Source: Paracoccus aminophilus JCM 7686
GTDB taxonomy: Bacteria > Pseudomonadota > Alphaproteobacteria > Rhodobacterales > Rhodobacteraceae
DNA: 64,000 nt
Direction of reading: 5' to 3'
Assembly: GCF_000444995.1 (NCBI RefSeq)
Contig: NC_022041.1
Location: forward strand, 532,001 to 596,000
In this document: piece after piece, positions 34,530 through 42,562 of the stretch
Position numbering within the stretch: position 1 is the stretch's first letter
Layout: the number at the start of each line of letters is the position of its first letter
Translations under genes and position numbers: made by a program
Notes under the pieces: generated by a model
What the model was told of the DNA's origin: nothing
Databases searched by the model: none
Seen by the model: only the letters and a program-made list of their open reading frames with translations

Positions 34530-35235
34530 GAACGAGACCTCGAACCTCGCCTTGCCGCTGCTTTTGCCCGCTCAGGCGCAAAAGCATGTCACGGTCAATG
34601 ACGCGCTGCTGCGGCTCGACGGGATGGTCGATCTGGTCCTGCAAAGCCTCAGCCGCACGCAGCCTCCGGCGGGGGTGGTTGACGGCATGTGCTGGGGCGT
34701 GCCGCCAGGCGCGGTCAACGCTTGGGAGGGGCGCGGCGGTCAGATCGCTATCGGCGCGAATGGCGGCTGGGTCTTTGTCACGCCGCGTCTCGGTAGCCGC
34801 GCCTATATCGCGGATCAGGGCGTGCCCGCCATCCATGACGGCGCTCTGTGGGTGCCGGGCGCGCTGAACATGGGCGCGTTCGGCTCGGGGTTGATTGCGA
34901 TGCAGGCCAGCGACGAGGTCACGCTGACTGCGGGGGCCTCGAAGGAAGCGACATTGAGCATTCCGGCCGGGGTCATGGTCATCGGGGTGACCGCGCGCGT
35001 CACGCAGGCGCTGACAGGCACGCTCACGAGCTGGCGGCTGGGCACGGCGGGGGCCGAGAACCGCTTTGGCGACGGGCTGGGCAAGGGGCTCGGGTCCTGG
35101 GGGCGCGGGATCTTGTCGCAGCCGATGACCTATTGGGATGCCGCGCCGCTGCGGCTGACCGCGACGGGGGGCAATTTCGCGGCGGGCAAGGTCCGACTGG
35201 TCGCCCATTGGCTGGAGCTGCGCATCCCGAATTGA
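34522..35235 (+). CDS. DUF2793 protein, putative GTA tail fibre
   Basis: A 237-residue DUF2793 protein. It opens with NLALPLLLPAQAQKHVTVND, the hallmark of the family, then RLDGMVDLVLQSLS and a beta-rich C-terminus. In R. capsulatus the tail fibre of the GTA contains DUF2793 and is encoded far from the main cluster. Here such a gene overlaps gene 15 by eight bases, so it is co-expressed. A receptor-binding role is likely but inferred. Confidence 0.75.
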   Translation: MSENETSNLALPLLLPAQAQKHVTVNDALLRLDGMVDLVLQSLSRTQPPAGVVDGMCWGVPPGAVNAWEGRGGQIAIGANGGWVFVTPRLGSRAYIADQGVPAIHDGALWVPGALNMGAFGSGLIAMQASDEVTLTAGASKEATLSIPAGVMVIGVTARVTQALTGTLTSWRLGTAGAENRFGDGLGKGLGSWGRGILSQPMTYWDAAPLRLTATGGNFAAGKVRLVAHWLELRIPN

Positions 35236-35300
35236 GCCCGCTCTTTCCGCGCCCGTCCGAATTCGGTAAACTTGTTTCAAACAAGGACGGGTGCTGCGCC

Positions 35301-36137
35301 ATGAACATGCAAAAAATGGATGTCCTGTCATCTCTGAGGTCAGGAAAGCCGCAAGACGAGTTCTGGGACCAGATCCAATGTGAGGCGCGCGTGGCAGTGG
35401 CAGATGAGCCGCTGCTGGGCGCGCTGATCCATGCGGGCCTGCTTCACCATGCAAGCTTCGAGGCCGCATTGGCCTATCGCTTCTCGTTGAAGCTGGCCTC
35501 GGGCGAGATGAGCGAGCAGATCCTGCGCGAAATCGCCGACAGTGCTTTTGCCAATGCGTCCGAGATTTCCATCGCCGCACGCGCGGATGTCGAGGCGGTG
35601 TTCGAGCGCGATCCGGCCACTCACCGCCGGATGCAGCCAATCCTGTTCTTCAAGGGGTTTCAGGCACTTCAGGCCTACCGCATCGCTCATTGGCTGTGGC
35701 AACAAGAGCGGCGTGATCTGGCCTATTTTGTCCAGATGCGGTGCTCGGAAGTCTTTGGCGTCGACATCCATCCCGGCGCGCGGATCGGCAAAGGCATTAT
35801 GATCGACCATGCCCATTCCATCGTCATCGGCGAGACTGCGGTGGTCGGAGATGATGTCTCGATGCTGCATTCCGTGACGCTTGGCGGGACCGGCAAGGAC
35901 GATGGCGACCGCCATCCGAAGATCGGAAACGGCGTGCTGATCGGGGCCGGGGCCAAGGTGCTCGGGAATATCAAGATCGGCAATCACAGCCGGATCGCGG
36001 CGGGCTCGGTCGTCCTCGGCGACGTGCCGCCCGGCAAGACCGTGGCTGGCGTGCCTGCGCGAATCGTCGGGGATGCGGGTTGCGCCGATCCCTCGAATAC
36101 GATGAACCAGCTGCTTGGCCACGACGATCTGTTCTGA
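35301..36137 (+). CDS. cysE: serine O-acetyltransferase
   Basis: A 278-residue first enzyme of cysteine biosynthesis (serine + acetyl-CoA to O-acetylserine). The helical N-terminal domain (DEFWDQIQCEARVAVADEPLLG) is followed by left-handed beta-helix hexapeptide repeats: GVDIHPGARIGKGIMIDHA, containing the catalytic His158 region, and VGDDVSMLHSVTLGGTGK. ATG 35301 is chosen; ATGs at 35307 and 35316 are alternatives. It is a single gene just after the GTA block and converges with pyrD. Confidence 0.94.
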   Translation: MNMQKMDVLSSLRSGKPQDEFWDQIQCEARVAVADEPLLGALIHAGLLHHASFEAALAYRFSLKLASGEMSEQILREIADSAFANASEISIAARADVEAVFERDPATHRRMQPILFFKGFQALQAYRIAHWLWQQERRDLAYFVQMRCSEVFGVDIHPGARIGKGIMIDHAHSIVIGETAVVGDDVSMLHSVTLGGTGKDDGDRHPKIGNGVLIGAGAKVLGNIKIGNHSRIAAGSVVLGDVPPGKTVAGVPARIVGDAGCADPSNTMNQLLGHDDLF

Positions 36138-36161
36138 GATCTGATCTAAGGCGAAAGTCAT

Positions 36162-36183
36162 GGCGCGCGACGGATCGCGCGCC
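36162..36183. terminator. perfect hairpin between cysE and pyrD
   Basis: GGCGCGCGA and TCGCGCGCC form a perfect 9-bp stem with a CGGA loop between two convergent genes. No clear T tract follows on either strand, so termination is possible but not certain. Confidence 0.45.
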
Positions 36184-36190
36184 AAAGCGG

Positions 36191-37261
36191 TCAAAGCCAG
36201 TCGTTGACGCCGCTGCCGACGAGTTCGGGCAAGGTCAGTTTTTCCTCGGTCAGACGGTCGTCGAGCTCTTTCAGAATGCGGCCGACCAACGAAAAACCCT
36301 GATAGATCAGCGCCGAATAGATCTGGAGCGCGGTCGCTCCGGCCCGCAGCTTCTGCCAGGCATCATCAGAAGAGGTAATGCCGCCGACGCCGATCAGCGG
36401 AATCTCTCCGCCGGTCTGATGGTAGAGCCGGGCGAGCACGGTGGTGGCGCGCTCGAACAGCGGTGCGCCGGACATGCCGCCCGCCTCGCGCGCCTGCAGA
36501 TCGGTCAGCCCTTTGCGCGACAGAGTCGTATTGGTCGCGATGATCGCGTCGATGCGCGCATTGAGCGCGACCGCGGCAATGTCGCGGATGCCGGCATCAT
36601 CGAGATCGGGTGCGATCTTGATGAAGACCGGCGGACGGCGTTTGAGACGATCGCGCGCGGCCAGCACTCCGTCGAGCAGCGCCGCAAGCGCCTCGGGGCC
36701 CTGCAGGTCGCGCAGCTTTTCGGTGTTCGGGGACGACACGTTGACGGTCACAAAGTCCGCATATTCGCCAGCCTGTCGCACGACTTCGGCAAAGTCACCG
36801 GCACGGTCGGCGCTGTCCTTGTTCGCGCCGATGTTGAGACCGACCGGCACGCCCTCGGGATAGCGGTTCGCCCGCGCGGCCAGCCGCTCGGCAATCGCGG
36901 CGACGCCTTCATTGTTGAAACCGAAGCGGTTGATGATCGCGCTTTCGGTCGTTAGCCGGAAGAGCCGCGGCTTGGGATTGCCCGGTTGGGGGCGGGGCGT
37001 CGCCGCGCCGACCTCGATAAAGCCGAAGCCCGCGCCCATCAGCGCCTTGAGCGCGCGCGCGTTCTTGTCATAGCCCGCTGCAAGCCCAAGCGGATTGGCA
37101 AGCGAGAGGCCGGCAATCGAGGTGCGCAGCCGCTCGGTCCCGAAGGGGACACCGGGAAGCGGCACCAGACCCGTGGCGAGGGCCTTGATCGACAGATCAT
37201 GCGCGCGTTCGGGCTTGAGGCGGTGCAGCGCCGTCATCCCCAGCTTCTCGATCAGATTCAT
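36191..37261 (-). CDS. pyrD: dihydroorotate dehydrogenase (quinone), class 2
   Basis: A 356-residue membrane-associated flavoenzyme of pyrimidine synthesis. The N-terminal amphipathic part ([21 protein letters not shown]) marks class 2. The TIM barrel has the catalytic Ser region [27 protein letters not shown], and [15 protein letters not shown] for FMN phosphate binding. Its ATG overlaps the upstream DUF952 gene stop by four bases. Confidence 0.95.
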   Translation of the reverse strand: MNLIEKLGMTALHRLKPERAHDLSIKALATGLVPLPGVPFGTERLRTSIAGLSLANPLGLAAGYDKNARALKALMGAGFGFIEVGAATPRPQPGNPKPRLFRLTTESAIINRFGFNNEGVAAIAERLAARANRYPEGVPVGLNIGANKDSADRAGDFAEVVRQAGEYADFVTVNVSSPNTEKLRDLQGPEALAALLDGVLAARDRLKRRPPVFIKIAPDLDDAGIRDIAAVALNARIDAIIATNTTLSRKGLTDLQAREAGGMSGAPLFERATTVLARLYHQTGGEIPLIGVGGITSSDDAWQKLRAGATALQIYSALIYQGFSLVGRILKELDDRLTEEKLTLPELVGSGVNDWL

Positions 37262-37590
37262 GCAAGCTCTCCGGTCTGATGACCATCAGGTCCGAGCGGC
37301 AGGGGACGGGCCCAGAGCACATCCGCCGCCAGCAGTTCGCGGTAAAGATGCGGGAAGAGCGCGCCGCCGCGCGACACCTCCCATTTCAGGGGGGCGAGCG
37401 TCTCGGATTCGAGCGCCAGCAGGTGCAATCCCTCTTCGCCCGCGAAATGCTTGGCAAGCGTGCTCGCAAGCTGCTCGGCGGTCGAGATGTGGATATAGCC
37501 ATCGGCCAGATCGACCGGGGCGCCCCAGGTGCGGCCCGCTTCGACAAAGGACCGATATTCGGTTTCGCGGAAGACTTTATAGATCAGCAT
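37258..37590 (-). CDS. DUF952 family protein
   Basis: A 110-residue protein with the DUF952 signature: [14 protein letters not shown] at the start, [12 protein letters not shown] in the middle and [13 protein letters not shown] near the end. The start is taken as the Met at 37590; a longer frame reaching 37824 has no family similarity and a basic, low-complexity N-terminus. Function is unknown, though the fold resembles ADP-ribosyltransferase-related proteins. It is coupled to pyrD by a four-base overlap. Confidence 0.82.
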   Translation of the reverse strand: MLIYKVFRETEYRSFVEAGRTWGAPVDLADGYIHISTAEQLASTLAKHFAGEEGLHLLALESETLAPLKWEVSRGGALFPHLYRELLAADVLWARPLPLGPDGHQTGELA

Positions 37591-37835
37591 GGCCGTTTCT
37601 TGCGCCCGAGGGCCGAAAGGGTCAAGCGTGCGATGCGCTTTGCGCGCCCGGCGTTGACGTTTTTTCCGTGCGGGCGTAAGGCCAAGAGCATGACACGCTT
37701 GGTGACCCTTTCCACGGCACTTTATTACCCGCTGCCCTGAGCAGCGGCTGAACTCGTCTTGCCCGCTGCCTTTTGGCCAGCGGATGCAGATCGAGCCTTG
37801 CATGACCTCTGGCCCCGTTTTCAAGGATCCGGATC

Positions 37836-38621
37836 ATGCTCTCCTCTCTCCCCTCTGTCTGTATCATCGGCTTTGGAGCCTTTGGCGCGCTCGCAGCCGA
37901 GCTGCTTGCGCCGCATGTCGCGGTCTCAGTCATCGACCCCGCGCCCGAGGCGCAGGCGCGTCTACGCGCTGAGGGGCTTGGCGCGACCGAGCTTGCCGGG
38001 CTGGCCGAGGTCGATCTCGTGTTGCTGGCGGTGCCGGTGCCCGCGTTGGCGAGCTGCCTGCGCGAGATAGCGCCCCATCTGCGCGCGGGGCAGATCGTGA
38101 TCGACACCTGTTCGATCAAGGAGGAGCCCGCCCGGCTCATGCGCGATCTCTTGCCCGAATTCGTCGAGATCCTGCCGACCCATCCGATGTTCGGCCCGGC
38201 CAGCGCGCGCAGCGGCATCGCCGGATTGCAGATCGTGCTCTGCCCCGAAGGCGGCGACGGCTGGCGCCCGATCGCGGCTTTTCTGCGCCGCGCGCTTGGC
38301 CTGAGCGTGCGGCGGGCCACGCCTGTCGAGCATGACCGCCAGGCCGCCGTCACGCAGGGCCTGACCCATCTGCTGGCCCGCGCTTTCGGCGAGCTTGGCC
38401 CCAGACCCGCGCTGCGCACGCGCACCTTCGAGATGCTGCTCGCCGCGCTGGATCTGGTGCGCAATGATGCCGCCGAGGTCTATGACGCGGTCACCCTCGG
38501 CAACCCGCATTTCGCCCCGGCGCGCGATCGGCTGATTGCGGCTCTGCTCGCGGGCTCCCCGCAGAAAGACGCCGCCCCGCAGAAAGGTGAACATCTCCCC
38601 GGGGCGATTTCCGCCGAGTAA
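37836..38621 (+). CDS. prephenate/arogenate dehydrogenase family protein (TyrA-like)
   Basis: A 261-residue NAD(P)-dependent dehydrogenase. The Rossmann motif IIGFGAFGALAAE is at the N-terminus, VIDTCSIKEEPARLM and PTHPMFGPASA carry the substrate-site His, and EHDRQAAVTQGLTHLLARAFG matches the helical dimerisation domain. It should oxidise prephenate or arogenate towards tyrosine; the substrate is not distinguishable from sequence. ATG 37836 follows a 245-bp gap in which I see no gene. Confidence 0.85.
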   Translation: MLSSLPSVCIIGFGAFGALAAELLAPHVAVSVIDPAPEAQARLRAEGLGATELAGLAEVDLVLLAVPVPALASCLREIAPHLRAGQIVIDTCSIKEEPARLMRDLLPEFVEILPTHPMFGPASARSGIAGLQIVLCPEGGDGWRPIAAFLRRALGLSVRRATPVEHDRQAAVTQGLTHLLARAFGELGPRPALRTRTFEMLLAALDLVRNDAAEVYDAVTLGNPHFAPARDRLIAALLAGSPQKDAAPQKGEHLPGAISAE

Positions 38622-38692
38622 GATTGACCCGCGCCGAGGCTTCGCTCAATCTGCGCGAGGCAGGTAAAACATCCGGTTAGATGGGGTTCAAA

Positions 38693-40366
38693 ATGAAACG
38701 CTGGTTCCTGATTTCGGCGGCGGCCGTCGCGCTTTCGACAGGCACGGCTTGGGCCGATTACACGTTGCATGTCCTGCATCTGAACGATTTCCACAGCCGC
38801 GTCGAATCGATCAACAAATTTGACAGCACCTGCGAGGCCGAGGCGGAGGCGAATGGCGAGTGCTTTGGCGGGATCGCGCGGCTGGCCAGCAAGGTGCGCG
38901 AGCTGCGCGATCAGCTGAAAGCCGAGGGCCAGAATGTCATTCTGCTCGATGCGGGCGATCAGTATCAAGGCAGCCTGTTTTATTCGACCTACAAGGGCAA
39001 GGATACGGTCGAGTTCATGAACGAGCTTGGCTTTGACGCCATGGCCGTCGGCAACCACGAATTCGACGACGGGCCGGATGGGCTTGCGGTGCTGGCGGGC
39101 GGTGCCAAATTTCCGGTGATCTCGGGCAATATCGATGTCTCGGGCTCTGAGGCCTTGCAGGGCAAGGTGAAGGAGATGGCGACGCTCGAGGTTGGCGGCC
39201 AGAAAATCGGCGTGATCTCTGCGCTCGCGACCGATACGCCCGAGACCTCGTCGCCCGGTGACAAGGTGGTTTTCCGCGACGATCTCGAAAGCCTCAAGGC
39301 CGATGTCGACACGCTGAAGGCCGAGGGCGTGACCAAGATCCTCGCCTTGACCCATGTCGGCTATAAGCGCGATCAAGAGATCGCTCAGGATGTCGCGGGC
39401 CTCTCGGCGGTGATCGGCGGGCACAGCCATACGCTGCTCGGGCCGATGGAGGGCGCGCAGGGGCCCTATCCGACCTTGGTGAAAAACCCCAATGGCGCCG
39501 AGATCCCGGTCGTGACCTCTTACGCTTACGGCAAATATCTGGGCCATCTCGTCCTGACCTGGGACGACAAGGGCAAGCTGATCAAGGCCGAGGGCGAGCC
39601 GATCTTGCTCGATCATTCGGTCGTGCCCGATGCCCAGATCGCGGCCCGGGTCAAGGAATTGTCTGCGCCGATTGACGAGCTGAAGAAGAAGGTTGTGGCC
39701 GAAATCGCTGCCCCCATCGACGCCGATCGCAAAGTCTGCCGTCAGCAGGAATGCGAGATGGGCAATGTTGTCGCCAATGCCATGCTGGACCGGGTGCGCG
39801 ATCAGGGCGTGGTCATCGCGATCGAGAATGGCGGCGGTCTGCGCGCCTCGATCGGGGCGGGCAAGGTGACGCGCGGCGCGGTGCTCAGCGTTCTGCCGTT
39901 CCAGAATACGCTCTCGACCTTCGAGCTCAAAGGCGTCGACCTGATCGCCGCGCTTGAAAACGGCGCCAGCCAATATGAGGAGGGGGCCGGGCGTTTCGCG
40001 CAGGTGGCGGGGCTGAAATATAAACTCGATCCCAATGCCCGCAGCGGCAGCCGGATCAGCGATGTTCAGGTCAAACAGGGCGGGAATTGGGTGCCGATCG
40101 ACCCCACCGCGACCTATGGCGTGGTCTCGAACAACTATCTGCGCGCGGGCGGGGACGGCTACAAGATCTTCGAGACCAATGCGATCAACGCCTATGATTT
40201 CGGCCCGGATCTCGCCGATGTGCTGACCGATTATCTGGCCAAGCAGGGGCCGGGTTATAAGCCGGTGCTCGATGGGCGCATTACCGTCAAGCCGCTGGTC
40301 ACCCCGGAGCCTGAGGCGAAACCCGAGGCGGCCACCGGCGAAACCGCGCCCAAGCCTGCGCCGTAA
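38693..40366 (+). CDS. periplasmic 5'-nucleotidase / cyclic phosphodiesterase
   Basis: About 557 residues, with a signal peptide ending in TAWA before D (start ATG 38693; ATG 38681 would add MGFK). The metallophosphatase domain shows LHLNDFHSR, DAGDQYQGS, GNHEFDDG and GGHSHTLLG. The C-terminal nucleotidase domain has IENGGGLRASI and SNNYLRAGGDGY for substrate binding. The end is a Pro/Glu/Ala-rich tail. It probably scavenges nucleotides in the periplasm. Confidence 0.92.
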   Translation: MKRWFLISAAAVALSTGTAWADYTLHVLHLNDFHSRVESINKFDSTCEAEAEANGECFGGIARLASKVRELRDQLKAEGQNVILLDAGDQYQGSLFYSTYKGKDTVEFMNELGFDAMAVGNHEFDDGPDGLAVLAGGAKFPVISGNIDVSGSEALQGKVKEMATLEVGGQKIGVISALATDTPETSSPGDKVVFRDDLESLKADVDTLKAEGVTKILALTHVGYKRDQEIAQDVAGLSAVIGGHSHTLLGPMEGAQGPYPTLVKNPNGAEIPVVTSYAYGKYLGHLVLTWDDKGKLIKAEGEPILLDHSVVPDAQIAARVKELSAPIDELKKKVVAEIAAPIDADRKVCRQQECEMGNVVANAMLDRVRDQGVVIAIENGGGLRASIGAGKVTRGAVLSVLPFQNTLSTFELKGVDLIAALENGASQYEEGAGRFAQVAGLKYKLDPNARSGSRISDVQVKQGGNWVPIDPTATYGVVSNNYLRAGGDGYKIFETNAINAYDFGPDLADVLTDYLAKQGPGYKPVLDGRITVKPLVTPEPEAKPEAATGETAPKPAP

Positions 40367-40374
40367 TCTGGGGC

Positions 40375-41511
40375 TCAGGCCGCGGGGGCGACAAATCGGC
40401 GGCGCTGACGCAGATGGCGCGAGACAAGCTCACGGCCCTCGCGTCCGCCAAGAAGCGGGCGCAGCGCGGGGTCCGGGCGGATGAGATCGGGGAAAATCGC
40501 GCGGATCTCACGCAGCGCAGCGGGGCCGAGGCTGGCGAGTGCCTCTGCGCCGAGATGCAGCGATTCCGTCCAGCATCCCTCGGAGAGCACAAGCTCGTGG
40601 CGCTCGAAAAGCAGGTGAAAATAGCTGACCCCGTCGCGGGCCCTTGCGACCTCGATGCCTGGCACGCCAAGCAGATGTTTCGCGGCCAGCAGCACCTCAT
40701 CTGCCGCAAACATCCGCGCTGCAATCTCCGAGCGAAGCAGCACGCGATGTTGTGGTGAGACGGAGAGGTCGCGGGCAGGCGTGCCGTCACCCAAGGCCCC
40801 GGCGCGGATGCGGATCGGGCGCAGATGCGGTTGAAGGTCGAGGCGCAACCCGCAAAGCGTGGCGCCGCCGATCCAGCGCAAGGGTTGCAGCCCATTGTCG
40901 CGGGTCAGGATGAGATCGCCCGCGCGAAGCTCTTCGACCAAGCGCGGCCCCCAAAGCGTTTCGATCCGCGTGCCGCGGGTGAAACAGGCGGCAGCCGATG
41001 GCCAGTAGGGCGTCGCGGAATTGGTCGAGGTGACCGAATATTTTGCGGAAAATTTGAAGCTTGCCGTCGGATCGAACACCGGCAGGGTGACGACGCCTGC
41101 AACAACTTTCGGCACCGGAAAGATCAGCACTGACGAGCCATCGCCCAACAAAGAGGGTGCCGCCTGATTTGGCGAACCTTGCAGCGGGAAGATCACCCGA
41201 AACTCATTGCCCGCAGCGTCCCTGATGACCGAGCCGAGATAGTTTGAAAGCTGGATCCCGGCGCGGGCGATCGTTCCGTCATTGCCGATTGCTGTGTCCG
41301 AGACCAGCTTTTGCTGAGTCGAGGACGGATAGCCCTCAGTCGACGTGACCATGCCGAACTGGTCGTCGTCGTCTTCGACCGTCAGCTTGCCGATCTGGGC
41401 GGTGGCAAAGCTGATGCTGGTTCGGTTGAAGAAGGGCCGGAGCTCATCCACTCCGCTCGATCCGACCGGGACCGGGGTCGTGAAGGTGACCATCAGGATC
41501 TGATACTTCAT
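40375..41511 (-). CDS. Hint-domain protein
   Basis: About 378 residues. The N-terminal ~170 residues are beta-rich with no recognised domain. A Hint (Hedgehog/intein-type) domain follows: CFTRGTRIETLWG with Cys176 at the potential splice junction, LRAGDLILTRDNGLQPLRWIG, and SVSPQHRVLL. Such proteins are frequent in Rhodobacterales and are often secreted. The start may be ATG 41511 or GTG 41526. The upstream DNA is AT-rich and holds CtrA-type boxes, unlike its neighbours. Autocleavage is possible but not shown. Confidence 0.8.
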   Translation of the reverse strand: MKYQILMVTFTTPVPVGSSGVDELRPFFNRTSISFATAQIGKLTVEDDDDQFGMVTSTEGYPSSTQQKLVSDTAIGNDGTIARAGIQLSNYLGSVIRDAAGNEFRVIFPLQGSPNQAAPSLLGDGSSVLIFPVPKVVAGVVTLPVFDPTASFKFSAKYSVTSTNSATPYWPSAAACFTRGTRIETLWGPRLVEELRAGDLILTRDNGLQPLRWIGGATLCGLRLDLQPHLRPIRIRAGALGDGTPARDLSVSPQHRVLLRSEIAARMFAADEVLLAAKHLLGVPGIEVARARDGVSYFHLLFERHELVLSEGCWTESLHLGAEALASLGPAALREIRAIFPDLIRPDPALRPLLGGREGRELVSRHLRQRRRFVAPAA

Positions 41512-41621
41512 CGACGAATAACACAATCAATGGTTGACATTGATTTAACATCTCAACTTCAGGTCGAATCGTCAGTATTTTCCGAGAATTCTAAGAGTTT
41601 CGGCTAAGGTTGAGTTGTATT

Positions 41622-41656
41622 TTAACAACATTAACAATGTGTTAACCTGAAATTAA
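41622..41656 (-). promoter_or_regulatory. tandem CtrA-type binding boxes upstream of the Hint gene
   Basis: Read on the minus strand, four TTAA tetramers occur at 41653, 41642, 41631 and 41622, spaced 11, 11 and 9 bp. The first pair is TTAATTTCAGGTTAAC, an exact TTAA-N7-TTAAC CtrA consensus, and the next, TTAACACATTGTTAA, also has N7 spacing. They lie about 110-145 bp upstream of the Hint gene in an AT-rich tract. CtrA control is inferred. Confidence 0.6.
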
Positions 41657-42030
41657 CCTATTTCTGCGTCGCCCGATGCAGACAGCCCCGCTGCGTCACC
41701 CGATTCCAGCTCTGCCTCAAGAAACCGTTCAAAATCATCAAGATCGACCGGATCGAACTGGCCAAAGCCTTGCATCCAGATCGAGGCCGAGCGCAGCCCG
41801 TCCGGCTGAAGCATACACCAGATGATGCGACCGCGCCGCTCTTGGCGGATCAATCCGGCATTGGCCAGAACCAAAAGATGCTTCGAAATCGCCGCCAGAC
41901 TCATCTCGAACGGGCCCGCGACATCGGTCACGGCCATATCATCCTCGAGCAACATGCCAAGGATGGCGCGGCGCGTTGGGTCGGCGAGCGCGGCGAAAAT
42001 CTGGTCGAGCGAAGCGGTCGGAAGGGTCAT
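41653..42030 (-). CDS. ArsR-family transcriptional regulator
   Basis: A 125-residue winged-helix repressor, start ATG 42030. It has LADPTRRAILGMLLEDDMAVTDVAGPF, then the recognition helix MSLAAISKHLLVLANAGLI and RRGRIIWCML wing. The subgroup usually pairs with SRPBCC (AHSA1) or other small proteins; none is adjacent here. No arsenic-type metal-binding Cys pair is seen. A palindromic operator lies 10 bp before the start, suggesting autoregulation. It ends 141 bp before the Hint gene, and its TAA falls inside the first CtrA-type box. Confidence 0.87.
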   Translation of the reverse strand: MTLPTASLDQIFAALADPTRRAILGMLLEDDMAVTDVAGPFEMSLAAISKHLLVLANAGLIRQERRGRIIWCMLQPDGLRSASIWMQGFGQFDPVDLDDFERFLEAELESGDAAGLSASGDAEIG

Positions 42031-42039
42031 TTGCCTATG

Positions 42040-42057
42040 TTCAACTGTCTGGTTGAA
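42040..42057 (-). promoter_or_regulatory. palindromic operator of the ArsR-type gene
   Basis: TTCAACTGTCTGGTTGAA contains perfect 6-bp arms (TTCAAC / GTTGAA) around a 6-bp centre, 10 bp upstream of the regulator's start codon. The position and CAAC-N6-GTTG form suit an autoregulatory site of this repressor class. Confidence 0.6.
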
Positions 42058-42127
42058 TATGCCGGGCGGGGCAGGGGAAGCGCAAGGGGCCCGTTGGTCG
42101 CAGAGAGGTGTTGAAATATTTCGTTTA

Positions 42128-42143
42128 AATACAGTCGATTGTA
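42128..42143. promoter_or_regulatory. ATACA-TCGA-TGTAT palindrome upstream of atpI
   Basis: ATACAGTCGATTGTAT is palindromic at 14 of 16 positions and lies 15 bp upstream of the candidate atp -35 element, in the divergent region between the ArsR gene and the atp operon. It could bind a regulator of either gene; no family can be named. Confidence 0.3.
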
Positions 42144-42158
42144 TCGAGATCACGCGCG

Positions 42159-42187
42159 CTTGACTCACGGTGCCTCGCCACCTATCA
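42159..42187 (+). promoter_or_regulatory. candidate promoter of the F0 ATPase operon
   Basis: TTGACT (42159-42164), a 17-bp spacer and TATCAA (42182-42187) lie about 30 bp before the atpI start. This is a good sigma70-type match and leaves a short leader. Confidence 0.5.
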
Positions 42188-42217
42188 ACACGCCAACAGA
42201 GTCAGGGAGCGAAAGCT

Positions 42218-42562
42218 TTGGCGGACCCCGAAAGAAGCGAGGCCGAGAAGGCCCGTGATGCGGAGCGGCTGCAAGAGCTTGAGGCCCGGCTGCGGGACAA
42301 GGGTGTCGGTGCGGCGCCCTCGCGCGCGGAAGACCATTTTAGTCAGGCGAATATGGCCTGGCGGATGGTGACGGAGCTGGTGGCCGGTTTGGTCCTTGGT
42401 TTCGGAATAGGATACGGGCTCGACAAGCTGCTTGGCACCATGCCGATCATGCTGGTCATCTTCGTTCTGGTCGGTCTGGTGGCTGGCGTGAAGACGATGA
42501 TGCGGACGGCCGCAGAAATTGGAAAGAAGCCGGGGCAGTCCGGCGACCACGAGGGTGAATGA
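42218..42562 (+). CDS. atpI: F0F1 ATP synthase assembly protein AtpI
   Basis: About 114 residues starting at TTG 42218, with AGGGAG upstream. An earlier in-frame start would lie in or before the promoter and is rejected. A charged N-terminal region ([18 protein letters not shown]) is followed by two membrane helices ([16 protein letters not shown] and [14 protein letters not shown]). AtpI helps assemble the c-ring. The atpB start overlaps its stop. Confidence 0.88.
   Translation: MADPERSEAEKARDAERLQELEARLRDKGVGAAPSRAEDHFSQANMAWRMVTELVAGLVLGFGIGYGLDKLLGTMPIMLVIFVLVGLVAGVKTMMRTAAEIGKKPGQSGDHEGE

Noticed and set aside
20538..35235. An active, excisable prophage
   Set aside because: No integrase, attachment-site repeats, repressor, replication or lysis genes were seen, and gene content and order match the RcGTA cluster.
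37258..37824. A 188-residue form of the DUF952 protein
   Set aside because: The first 78 residues are basic and low-complexity without family similarity. The Met at 37590 gives the normal family length.
38621..38652. Terminator between the TyrA-like gene and the nucleotidase gene
   Set aside because: AGATTGA/TCAATCT form only a 7-bp stem with an 18-base loop and no T tract.
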